Part shown: piece after piece, positions 1 to 5,798 of the stretch | Layout: every line of letters starts with the position of its first letter | Numbering within the stretch: the stretch's first letter is position 1 | From: Gammaproteobacteria bacterium | GTDB lineage: Bacteria; Pseudomonadota; Gammaproteobacteria; S012-40 | Reading direction: 5' to 3' | Assembly (NCBI GenBank): GCA_029857925.1 | Contig: JAOUGF010000067.1 | Location: 1 to 8,712, forward strand | Length of the DNA stretch: 8,712 bases | Notes under the pieces: generated by a model | Told to the model about the DNA's origin: nothing | The model's database searches: none | What the model saw: the letters and a program-made list of their open reading frames with translations, nothing else | Position numbers and translations under genes: made by a program

Positions 1-3000
1 GGTTTGATGTTCGCCAATCCGGTCGCAATATCCTTCGATCTAAGCAACTGGGAGGAACCCGGTACCGTTCTAAATCTGTTTGTTCGCACCAGTCCCGGTG
101 GCGTATTCGTGGATTCCGGAAAAACGGCGATCGTCGATGTGTCGGGGTTGCGCGCAACGGGGGCGATCGATCACTTCAGTGTTTACGCGGCGATCCGTGT
201 GCAGGCGGCTACGCAACCCCCCGTGTTGTCCCGCGCCCAGCACTTTGCGTCACAGAGCAGTACATTCAACGATTATCGGGATGCACTCCTACGCACTGGA
301 TTGCTAGAAGGTATGACGCATCCGGTGTTAATCAATCGAAAATCGGCGAGTTCCACGAATCTGGGTCCCTTTAGTGCCGGGTTGCGTGTGCGTGCGTCCT
401 TTGACGATCCGGTCTTTAAAACTTCGGCGCTGATCAGCATCGGCCCCAGAAGCCAGTTCAGCGCAGACGGTTGGCAACTGGCGACCACCCTGAAGATACC
501 GGTTATTCCGGGGTGCGATGAAGGGCGGTTACTCGATGGGACGATGGTGATTGATTACCCCGCCACGTCCAACTCCGCGACTCTAAATATCCCATTCCGC
601 GTCGAATGTTTGAACGAGTTGGTGGTGGGTCGTGATAGCGCGAGTTCCCCGCTACCTGCCGGGGTTGAGGAGGTAGTGTATCAATTGTCGGCGGGACCCA
701 AACGGGTATTGATGTTACGGGATCGACATAAGATATATCGTTTTTCGCGTGTAGATATACTCGCGGGCGGCGCAGTACAGGTGCAAGATCTCGCAAGAAC
801 GATCGACGACCGCGAACCCCAGCAATTTTGGGTGACGGGCGATATGACGATTGAGGGCTCGTTCGATACCAATGGCAAAAGCGGGAGCCCGGGCGGTTAC
901 GGTGACAATGACTTTGAGGCCGGCGGTTATGGCGCGGCAGCGGGGGGCGGCCAATACAACGCGGGCAGTGGTGGCCGAGGGGCGCCTTATACTACCAACG
1001 CCCCGGTGCTCGTACAGGCGCATAACGATGCAATTCGTAGGGCGCTATGCCCGCTATTTCCAGATTTTTGTCCTCAGGCTGAAATTTTTATGGTATCGGA
1101 GATTACGGTCTACCATGGAGATCCAGGACCGATCGCGCGGAGTGGTGCTGTTGGAGGTGCTGGCGGAAAAGAATGGGAAGCCGCAAGCGCGGTGACCGTT
1201 GCGTTCGAAGGTGCGAGAGCAGTTGTTTCTTTTGCGACCGGTGATTGGATTGGTGCTGCGGAAGCGGCTTACGGCTTGATCGACGAGTCGGTGAAGTTGC
1301 TCAACAACGACAAAGAAATGATGGCTTCGGTGGGGCGCGGGGGAGGGAGCGTCGGTGCATCTTACGACCCGAGACCGGACTTGGCCGAATTTGATTTTCC
1401 GCGTGGTGGTGCGGGTGGGGGTGGCGCCGGTGCGATGACCATCGCTTGGCCGGAAGGGGATGAATCGGGCGGTGGCGGTGGCGCTGGTGGGGGTGGTGCA
1501 CCGAATCTTCAACTGGTGGTCGGTGGTATGCTCAAAATTCTTCCCGGTGGAATGATCAACGGTCGGGGTGGCTATGGCGGAGCAGGGGGTCGTGGTGGCG
1601 AATACCAAGCGGCACCCGGTGGTGGGGGCGGTGGTGGCCGCGGCGCGCAAATTGTTATTATTGCGAAAGGGCTAGACAACAAGGGTGTGATTACCACTCG
1701 GGGTGGGTTACCCGGCGCCAGTGGATTTATCTCTGACGGCGATGAAATGGGGCTGGTATCCACCGCGTTTGGAAAAACCGGGCGCAACGGTGCAGTGCGA
1801 ATGCAGGGTTCGTTTTTAGGCAGTCGACCGGTCGACGTGACCTCCTACTATGTCGGGCCGCACATCGGCCGCCTCAACGCGGAGTACTTTGTTTCGGAGG
1901 ATCGGTTTTATAATGAACGTCCCGGTGATCCGAATGCCACTGTCGAGAACGGGCAGTGGTGTCCAAGAGTATCTTTGGGCTATAGACCGGGAAGCTCGAG
2001 TGGTAGCGTGTTCTATGTCGATCCCCTTCTCAATAGCGTGGCGTTGCCGCGCAAAATTTTCGAGACGGAAAGCGGGGTGCAATCGCGCGAGGTTTGCTTT
2101 CCTTTGCAAGTGGGCGCGAATCGATATGCGATGCGGGTCAATCGGGAAAATTGGAATCCTGGCCCCGACACGCCTCCCGGTTCGATCCCTACTCCCGGAC
2201 CATTCATCGAACCTCATCCGTGGGAAACGCAAACCGTATTTTATTTCCCTGGACTGAATGACGGTGATCGCGATGGATTGATGGATGGCGCGGAATCCTT
2301 TTTAGGTACCAATCCACAGCTTGCCGATTCGGATGGCGACGGCTTAGGTGATGGCTACGAAATTTTTCAATCGCATACGGATCCTAAGGTGTCGAATTTT
2401 ATGCAATTGACAGTTTCCGGCGTGCCGGGAGGCGTAGGACAAGTCTCTATAAGCCCAGTTGGGCCTTGGTATACGCCAAACAGTAGTGTCACCGTTTCCG
2501 TTTTGTCTGGGTCTTCCGACTATTCATTTTACCAATGGCGTGGCGATCTGACCGGCAACCAAAATCCGGCAACCATCACGATGGATAAAAATAAAACGAT
2601 CTACGCGGAGTTCTTGTACACCCAATACACGCATCCGTCAGGCACGTTATTGCCAGCTAAAGCAGTGAATACAACGACGCCAACGAGTAGTTTGGGCGCG
2701 CCGCGTGTCGAAATGACAGCGGGTGGCAACGCAGTCATCGCGTGGCGACAGGATAATCGAATCATGGCGCGTGATTTCGATGCGACCGGTGGCTGGGGTA
2801 ACACGGTGGACCTTGGCGCGGCGGTCAACGGACAACCGCAGCTTGCGACCAATATTTACGGTGAAACGATATTGGTGTGGGATCATTGGGACGCCGCGAA
2901 CACGCGTTGGCAGATTTATGCGAATCGCTTCAACGGCGAACAACGCTGGCACGACCCGCAATTGATCGCAGAAAATGCCGGAAAAGATATTAATTCGCCA

Positions 3001-4032
3001 CCGACGCCGTTGGCGGCCACTAATGATAGCTTAACGGTAGTTTTGATGTGGCACGTCGTCAGTAACGATGCGACCAGTGGAGTATTTACCAAGCGATTTG
3101 AAACCACGACCGGTTGGCAAACGACGAAGACGATTAACTCACCGCACGGCGGCGAACATCAACTCGCATTGGATAACCAAGGTCACGCGGTATTGATTTG
3201 GAATGTCGGTGGTAGTGTATGGGCGCGCGTGCTGAAAAAGGTCGGTGATTACGATCAATTGATTCCGGCGGTACGTTTGTCTGATGCGGCGACCAGTAAC
3301 AATTTCGATGCGCGTGTCGTGCTGGATAGGCGCAACATCATAGGCAATCAAGGCAAAGCGACGGTGGTGTGGGCCAAAGGCGCCGATATCGTCAGCTACC
3401 GGTTTGCGTATAAAGTCGACGCCATCGATTCGACTGGTTCGCGCGACGTCGTGGATAATCGCAACACTGTCGCGCAAACACCGCATATCGTTATCGATCA
3501 GCGCAACAATGTACTCGCCGTTTGGAAACAGGGTACCGATTTATGGTCGAATCAATACATCGAGGATTGGGGGCATTGGTTGACACCGACGTTGATCGAG
3601 CAAAATAGCGCCATACCCGGCGAACCGCGTTTGCGCATCGATGGCTATGGCAACGCAATGGCGCTGTGGGGCCAGGGCGGTGAAATACATTTGGCGCGCT
3701 ATCTGGCGGCGCAAGGGTGGCAACCCGACAATGTGATCGCAACGCCCGCGACGAATACCGTGATCGACGCACCACGTTTGGATCTCGATCAAAACGGCAA
3801 TGCATTTGCGTTGTGGCGCGTATGGAGCGAGTCCGCGACGACGGGAGAAATCGCGCTGCGTTATTTCTCGACGAGCACCACCGACACCGATGGCGATGGT
3901 CTGACCGATGCGGAGGAATTCGTCTACTACGGAACGGATGCGTACGCAGCCGACACGGACGGCGATACGTTCTCCGATGGCGATGAGGTGACGGCGGGCA
4001 CGGATCCGCTTGATAAGTTGTCGCATCCCTAA
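1..4032 (+). CDS. Large multidomain extracytoplasmic protein, 5'-truncated by window edge
   Basis: The reading frame is open at the left edge, and the first visible residues are already inside a beta-rich module ending in an HFSVY-type strand, with no signal peptide. The true start is therefore upstream; the TTG at 4 is only the first start-like codon. Counting from that TTG (1342 codons visible): beta-rich modules 1-290; glycine-rich domain about 291-600 with an insert at 334-440; beta-rich module 600-717; Pro-rich linker 718-739; TSP3-type Asp-rich calcium-binding repeats 752-796 (DGDRDG, DSDGDG); a divergent InlB B-repeat-like module 800-871; eight propeller-like repeats 898-1290; and a final TSP3-type pair 1294-1337 (DTDGDG, DTDGD). 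Six cysteines fall in three pairs (171/202, 349/356, 653/698), which suits disulfides outside the cytoplasm. No LPXTG, PEP-CTERM or C-terminal membrane anchor is seen. An adhesin, matrix or surface-layer role is inference; no catalytic motif is recognised. A 470-bp gap separates it from the glg operon, so a functional link is not implied. Confidence 0.85.
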   Translation, partial: GLMFANPVAISFDLSNWEEPGTVLNLFVRTSPGGVFVDSGKTAIVDVSGLRATGAIDHFSVYAAIRVQAATQPPVLSRAQHFASQSSTFNDYRDALLRTGLLEGMTHPVLINRKSASSTNLGPFSAGLRVRASFDDPVFKTSALISIGPRSQFSADGWQLATTLKIPVIPGCDEGRLLDGTMVIDYPATSNSATLNIPFRVECLNELVVGRDSASSPLPAGVEEVVYQLSAGPKRVLMLRDRHKIYRFSRVDILAGGAVQVQDLARTIDDREPQQFWVTGDMTIEGSFDTNGKSGSPGGYGDNDFEAGGYGAAAGGGQYNAGSGGRGAPYTTNAPVLVQAHNDAIRRALCPLFPDFCPQAEIFMVSEITVYHGDPGPIARSGAVGGAGGKEWEAASAVTVAFEGARAVVSFATGDWIGAAEAAYGLIDESVKLLNNDKEMMASVGRGGGSVGASYDPRPDLAEFDFPRGGAGGGGAGAMTIAWPEGDESGGGGGAGGGGAPNLQLVVGGMLKILPGGMINGRGGYGGAGGRGGEYQAAPGGGGGGGRGAQIVIIAKGLDNKGVITTRGGLPGASGFISDGDEMGLVSTAFGKTGRNGAVRMQGSFLGSRPVDVTSYYVGPHIGRLNAEYFVSEDRFYNERPGDPNATVENGQWCPRVSLGYRPGSSSGSVFYVDPLLNSVALPRKIFETESGVQSREVCFPLQVGANRYAMRVNRENWNPGPDTPPGSIPTPGPFIEPHPWETQTVFYFPGLNDGDRDGLMDGAESFLGTNPQLADSDGDGLGDGYEIFQSHTDPKVSNFMQLTVSGVPGGVGQVSISPVGPWYTPNSSVTVSVLSGSSDYSFYQWRGDLTGNQNPATITMDKNKTIYAEFLYTQYTHPSGTLLPAKAVNTTTPTSSLGAPRVEMTAGGNAVIAWRQDNRIMARDFDATGGWGNTVDLGAAVNGQPQLATNIYGETILVWDHWDAANTRWQIYANRFNGEQRWHDPQLIAENAGKDINSPPTPLAATNDSLTVVLMWHVVSNDATSGVFTKRFETTTGWQTTKTINSPHGGEHQLALDNQGHAVLIWNVGGSVWARVLKKVGDYDQLIPAVRLSDAATSNNFDARVVLDRRNIIGNQGKATVVWAKGADIVSYRFAYKVDAIDSTGSRDVVDNRNTVAQTPHIVIDQRNNVLAVWKQGTDLWSNQYIEDWGHWLTPTLIEQNSAIPGEPRLRIDGYGNAMALWGQGGEIHLARYLAAQGWQPDNVIATPATNTVIDAPRLDLDQNGNAFALWRVWSESATTGEIALRYFSTSTTDTDGDGLTDAEEFVYYGTDAYAADTDGDTFSDGDEVTAGTDPLDKLSHP
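874..1803 (+). repeat. Glycine-rich low-complexity domain region of the surface protein
   Basis: This codes for residues about 291-600 of the large protein, rich in GG, GGA and GGGG tracts such as GGYGGAGGRGGEY and GGGGGGGRGAQIVIIAKG. The alternation of glycine runs with short hydrophobic strands (LQLVVGGMLKILPGG, IVIIAKGLDNKGVI) is typical of glycine-rich beta-fold regions in bacterial exoproteins. A non-glycine block at residues 334-440 (nt 1003-1323) interrupts it. On the opposite strand the GGT/GGG codons read as long Pro/His/Arg-rich spurious frames, which should not be annotated as genes. Confidence 0.75.
2257..2391 (+). other. TSP3-type calcium-binding repeat pair (internal)
   Basis: Residues 752-796 of the large protein contain two Asp-rich loops, DGDRDGLMDGAE and DSDGDGLGDGYE, each followed by a T-N/D-P turn (GTNPQ, HTDPK). 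This is the bacterial thrombospondin type-3 repeat pattern, in which the Asp side chains bind calcium. The pair sits just before the InlB-like module and probably acts as a rigid calcium-dependent spacer. A second copy ends the protein at nt 3883-4014. Confidence 0.85.
2401..2616 (+). other. Divergent InlB B-repeat-like module
   Basis: Residues 800-871 match the pattern of bacterial divergent InlB B-repeats: an opening LTVSGVPGGVGQVSISP strand pair, a YTPNSSVTVSV strand, a central YSFYQWRGDLTGNQNP turn with the characteristic F-x-x-W-x-G-D core, and a closing TITMDKNKTIYAEF strand. The fold is a small beta-grasp-like unit seen in surface proteins of many bacteria. The family call is recognition by eye, not a profile search. 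Confidence 0.75.
2695..3873 (+). repeat. Eight degenerate ~50-residue repeats, probable beta-propeller
   Basis: Residues about 898-1290 hold eight copies of a pattern close to P-x-L-x-x-D-x-x-G-N-A-x-x-x-W. The closing Trp falls at residues 914, 959, 1016, 1066, 1123, 1174, 1222 and 1271, a spacing of 45-57 residues. The best copies are PRLRIDGYGNAMALW and PRLDLDQNGNAFALW. Several continue with an I-x-x-A/R-x-Y/F strand and a GW-like turn before the next copy. Period and strand pattern fit blades of a seven- or eight-bladed beta-propeller. The repeats are too diverged at the DNA level to be recent duplications. Ligand and role are unknown. Confidence 0.7.
3883..4014 (+). other. C-terminal TSP3-type calcium-binding repeat pair
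   Basis: Residues 1294-1337, the last recognisable element before the stop, read DTDGDGLTDAEE, then GTDAYAADTDGDTFSDGDE and GTDPLDK. The protein ends five residues later. A TSP3 pair at the extreme C-terminus, without any anchor after it, suggests that the protein is released or held through its missing N-terminal part. This is inference. Confidence 0.85.
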
Positions 4033-4062
4033 GTGACGAAAGCGAATTTTTCACATTTTTCA

Positions 4063-4114
4063 CTAAAAACCCCTGCGTTTCCGTCGGGCTTGTGCGAGAT
4101 GATTGGGTTTTTGG
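4063..4114 (+). terminator. Weak candidate terminator (inverted repeat) after the large gene
   Basis: CTAAAAACCC at 4063-4072 can pair with GGGTTTTTGG at 4105-4114 (ten pairs including one G-T wobble), 31 bp after the stop codon. The loop of about 32 nt is long, the stem is AT-rich and no T-tract follows, so it is not a convincing intrinsic terminator. Its position is the main argument for it. Confidence 0.25.
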
Positions 4115-4159
4115 GGTAACGCAATTCAATGTCCGGCGCTCCAAAAAATCATCTAACCT

Positions 4160-4289
4160 GTGGTACACCACCAGAATCACGTGCGATCCTAATAAGGAGA
4201 CGGGTATACCCGAGTGTGCCCCTAGGTGATGTGTGCACATATAAATGAATCGTTTAGTTATATTTGAGGAGGACACTGCGTTCAACGCA
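4160..4289. repeat. Cluster of four short dyad symmetries
   Basis: Four inverted repeats lie within 130 bp: GTGGT-AC-ACCAC (4160-4171), the perfect palindrome CGGGTATACCCG (4201-4212), TGTGCACA (4232-4239) and TGCGTT-C-AACGCA (4277-4289). They differ in sequence, so they are not copies of one operator. They could be separate regulator sites upstream of the glgC promoter, or chance. Individual dyads are certain from sequence; function is not. Confidence 0.4.
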
Positions 4290-4367
4290 AATTAAGCGAC
4301 AGTTCGCACCGATTTGGATCACGCAAAGTTCTATAGAAATATTTGATGTGTGACGTTTGTATTCCCA

Positions 4368-4398
4368 TTTACCTTTTGACACGCATTGTGCCTATAAT
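4368..4398 (+). promoter_or_regulatory. Probable sigma-70-type promoter for the glg operon
   Basis: A perfect TATAAT lies at 4393-4398, with TG two bases further upstream than in a standard extended -10. The consensus TTGACA at 4376-4381 is only 11 bp away, too close for normal sigma-70 spacing. The other option is TTTACC at 4368-4373 (four of six matches) with a 19-bp spacer. Transcription from here would start near 4405 and give a leader of about 100 nt before glgC. Confidence 0.5.
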
Positions 4399-4424
4399 GG
4401 AATCGCCGACCTGATATGAGCACA

Positions 4425-4439
4425 CCGCATGGAAGGCGG
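4425..4439 (+). promoter_or_regulatory. Small leader hairpin with GGA in the loop, possible CsrA site
   Basis: CCGC (4425-4428) pairs with GCGG (4436-4439), leaving the 7-nt loop ATGGAAG; two more pairs are possible beyond an A-C mismatch. CsrA/RsmA proteins bind GGA exposed in short hairpin loops, and E. coli glgC is an established CsrA target with sites in its leader and at its Shine-Dalgarno. A second GGA sits in the glgC Shine-Dalgarno here (4496-4498) and a third spans codons 1-2 (4508-4510). Use of this hairpin by CsrA is inference. Confidence 0.35.
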
Positions 4440-4494
4440 CGTTTCCTTGATTTGGTCTGACATGCGTTAGGCTAGAAATTTGTAGCAACCTTTT

Positions 4495-4500
4495 AGGAGG
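4495..4500 (+). promoter_or_regulatory. glgC ribosome binding site
   Basis: AGGAGG, a full anti-Shine-Dalgarno match, ends 5 nt before the ATG at 4506 and fixes the glgC start. It contains a GGA, so it could also be a CsrA target. Confidence 0.85.
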
Positions 4501-4505
4501 GTCGC

Positions 4506-5777
4506 ATGGAACGCCCGCAAAATGAACGTTTTGTCAGTCGTCTGACACGTGGTACCTTGGCATTGATCTTGGCCGGTGGCCGCGGCAGTCGCCTAAAACA
4601 ACTCACGACGTGGCGATCAAAGCCCTCAGTTCCGTTTGGGGGGAAATTTCGGATTATCGATTTTCCGCTGTCCAATTGCATGAACTCCGGTATCCGTCGC
4701 GTGGGTGTGTTGACGCAATACAAGTCGCATTCGTTAAACTTGCACGTGCAAAAAGGCTGGGGGTTTCTGCGTGGTGAGCTGGGTGAGTTTATAGAGCTTT
4801 TGCCCGCACAGCAACGTATCGATGAAACGTCTTGGTACACCGGCACCGCAAACGCGGTGTTCCAAAATATCGATATTATCCGTAACCATAATCCGCGCTA
4901 CGTCCTTTTGTTGGCGGGCGACCACATCTATAAAATGGACTATGGCCCGATGATCGCAAGCCACGTCAGCAGCGGCGCCGACCTTACCGTAGGGTGTATA
5001 GAGGTTCCGTTGGCCGAGGCCTCGGCGTTTGGCGTGATGAGTATCGACCAGGATCATCGTATTACGAAATTCATCGAAAAACCCGCAAACCCTGAACACA
5101 TGCCGGGCGAGCCCGAACTCGCGTTGGCGAGTATGGGTATTTATATTTTTAACACGTCGCTATTGTATGAGTTGTTGATCAGGGATGCCGATACACCTCG
5201 TTCGTCGCACGATTTCGGCAAGGATATCATCCCATCGACGATAGGCAAATACCGCGTGGTCGCCTATCCGTTTCGAGATCCGCAAACCAATATGCGTGCC
5301 TATTGGCGCGATGTAGGCACGATAGACGCGTACTGGCGTGCCAATATGGAATTGATCGGCGTTACACCCGAATTGAATTTATACGACCAAGAGTGGCCCA
5401 TTTGGACCTACCAAGAACAGTTGCCGCCCGCCAAGTTTGTGTTCAACGATGAAGGCAGGCGCGGGCTTGCGATCGATTCGATGGTATCCGGCGGTTGCAT
5501 CATCTCCGGTGCGGCGGTGCGGCGTTCACTGTTATTTTCGAATGTTCGCGTCGAGTCGTTTAGTCAGGTCGAAGATTCGGTTATTTTACCCAACGCCACC
5601 ATCGGCGAGCGCTGCCGGTTGCGTAAGGTGATTGTTGATAAAGGCTGTAAGATTCCCGATGGCACGGTGGCCGGAGAAGATCTCGACGCCGATCGTAAAC
5701 GATTCGATGTATCGCCCGATGGGGTCGTCGTCATCACGCCGGAAATGCTCGGCCAGGAACTGCACCATGTTCGATAA
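4506..5777 (+). CDS. glgC: Glucose-1-phosphate adenylyltransferase (ADP-glucose pyrophosphorylase)
   Basis: This cytoplasmic enzyme converts glucose-1-phosphate and ATP to ADP-glucose and pyrophosphate, the committed step of bacterial glycogen synthesis. The 423 residues are close to the usual length (E. coli 431). The nucleotidyltransferase domain opens with LALILAGGRGSRLKQL (18-33), followed by KPSVPFGGKFRIIDFPLSNC (39-58). AGDHIYKMDY carries the catalytic Asp139 (E. coli Asp142), and FIEKP carries Lys192, matching the glucose-1-phosphate-binding Lys195. A left-handed beta-helix domain follows (about 325-395, SGGCIISGA, LLFSNVRV, ILPNATIGERC). The start is set by AGGAGG 5 nt upstream. Oddity: the residue aligned with the E. 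coli fructose-1,6-bisphosphate-site Lys39 is Trp36, and the one aligned with His46 is Pro43, so activation by fructose-1,6-bisphosphate may differ. It is the first gene of the operon, with GH57 21 bp downstream. Confidence 0.97.
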   Translation: MERPQNERFVSRLTRGTLALILAGGRGSRLKQLTTWRSKPSVPFGGKFRIIDFPLSNCMNSGIRRVGVLTQYKSHSLNLHVQKGWGFLRGELGEFIELLPAQQRIDETSWYTGTANAVFQNIDIIRNHNPRYVLLLAGDHIYKMDYGPMIASHVSSGADLTVGCIEVPLAEASAFGVMSIDQDHRITKFIEKPANPEHMPGEPELALASMGIYIFNTSLLYELLIRDADTPRSSHDFGKDIIPSTIGKYRVVAYPFRDPQTNMRAYWRDVGTIDAYWRANMELIGVTPELNLYDQEWPIWTYQEQLPPAKFVFNDEGRRGLAIDSMVSGGCIISGAAVRRSLLFSNVRVESFSQVEDSVILPNATIGERCRLRKVIVDKGCKIPDGTVAGEDLDADRKRFDVSPDGVVVITPEMLGQELHHVR

Positions 5778-5781
5778 ACGC

Positions 5782-5789
5782 GAGGTAGG
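5782..5789 (+). promoter_or_regulatory. Ribosome binding site of the GH57 gene
   Basis: GAGGTAGG lies in the 21-bp gap after the glgC stop; its second AGG ends 9 nt before the ATG at 5799. Moderate strength, consistent with translation from a shared glgC transcript. Confidence 0.55.
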
Positions 5790-5798
5790 CCAATTAAC

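Larger units (their letters stand above)
4033..4505. other. Gene-free intergenic region before the glg operon
   Basis: No credible gene is seen on either strand. Short frames such as 4245-4295 (16 codons) and 4346-4414 (22 codons) lack a ribosome binding site. The left end has a tandem 9-bp direct repeat (ATTTTTCAC twice, 4046-4063) and an AT-rich inverted repeat (4063-4114). The middle holds four short dyad symmetries (4160-4289) and two unattached Shine-Dalgarno-like tracts (AAGGAGA at 4194-4200, GAGGAGG at 4266-4272). The right end carries the probable glgC promoter, a small hairpin and the glgC ribosome binding site. Confidence 0.8.

Noticed and set aside
4..6. TTG at 4 as the real start of the large gene
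   Set aside because: The frame is open to the window edge, there is no ribosome binding site or signal peptide, and the first residues are already inside a beta module.
1054..1650. 198-codon minus-strand frame opposite the glycine-rich region
   Set aside because: It is a composition artefact: GGN glycine codons read in reverse give Pro/Thr/Arg/His-rich frames.
874..1803. Glycine-rich region as a mycobacterial PE-PGRS relative or a collagen-like repeat
   Set aside because: There is no PE domain, no regular G-X-Y triplet, and the surrounding modules differ; it is simply a Gly-rich exoprotein domain.
3491..4285. 264-codon minus-strand frame reaching into the intergenic region
   Set aside because: It lies mostly opposite the well-supported propeller and TSP3 coding region, its product is Arg/His/Ser/Pro-rich without a recognisable domain, and it has no ribosome binding site.
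4346..4361. CRP-like half site (TGTGA) upstream of the promoter
   Set aside because: Only one half matches; the second half (TCACA) is absent at the required spacing.
4346..4414. Possible leader peptide of 22 codons overlapping the promoter
   Set aside because: It has no Shine-Dalgarno and overlaps the TATAAT box, so it would not be transcribed from the proposed start.
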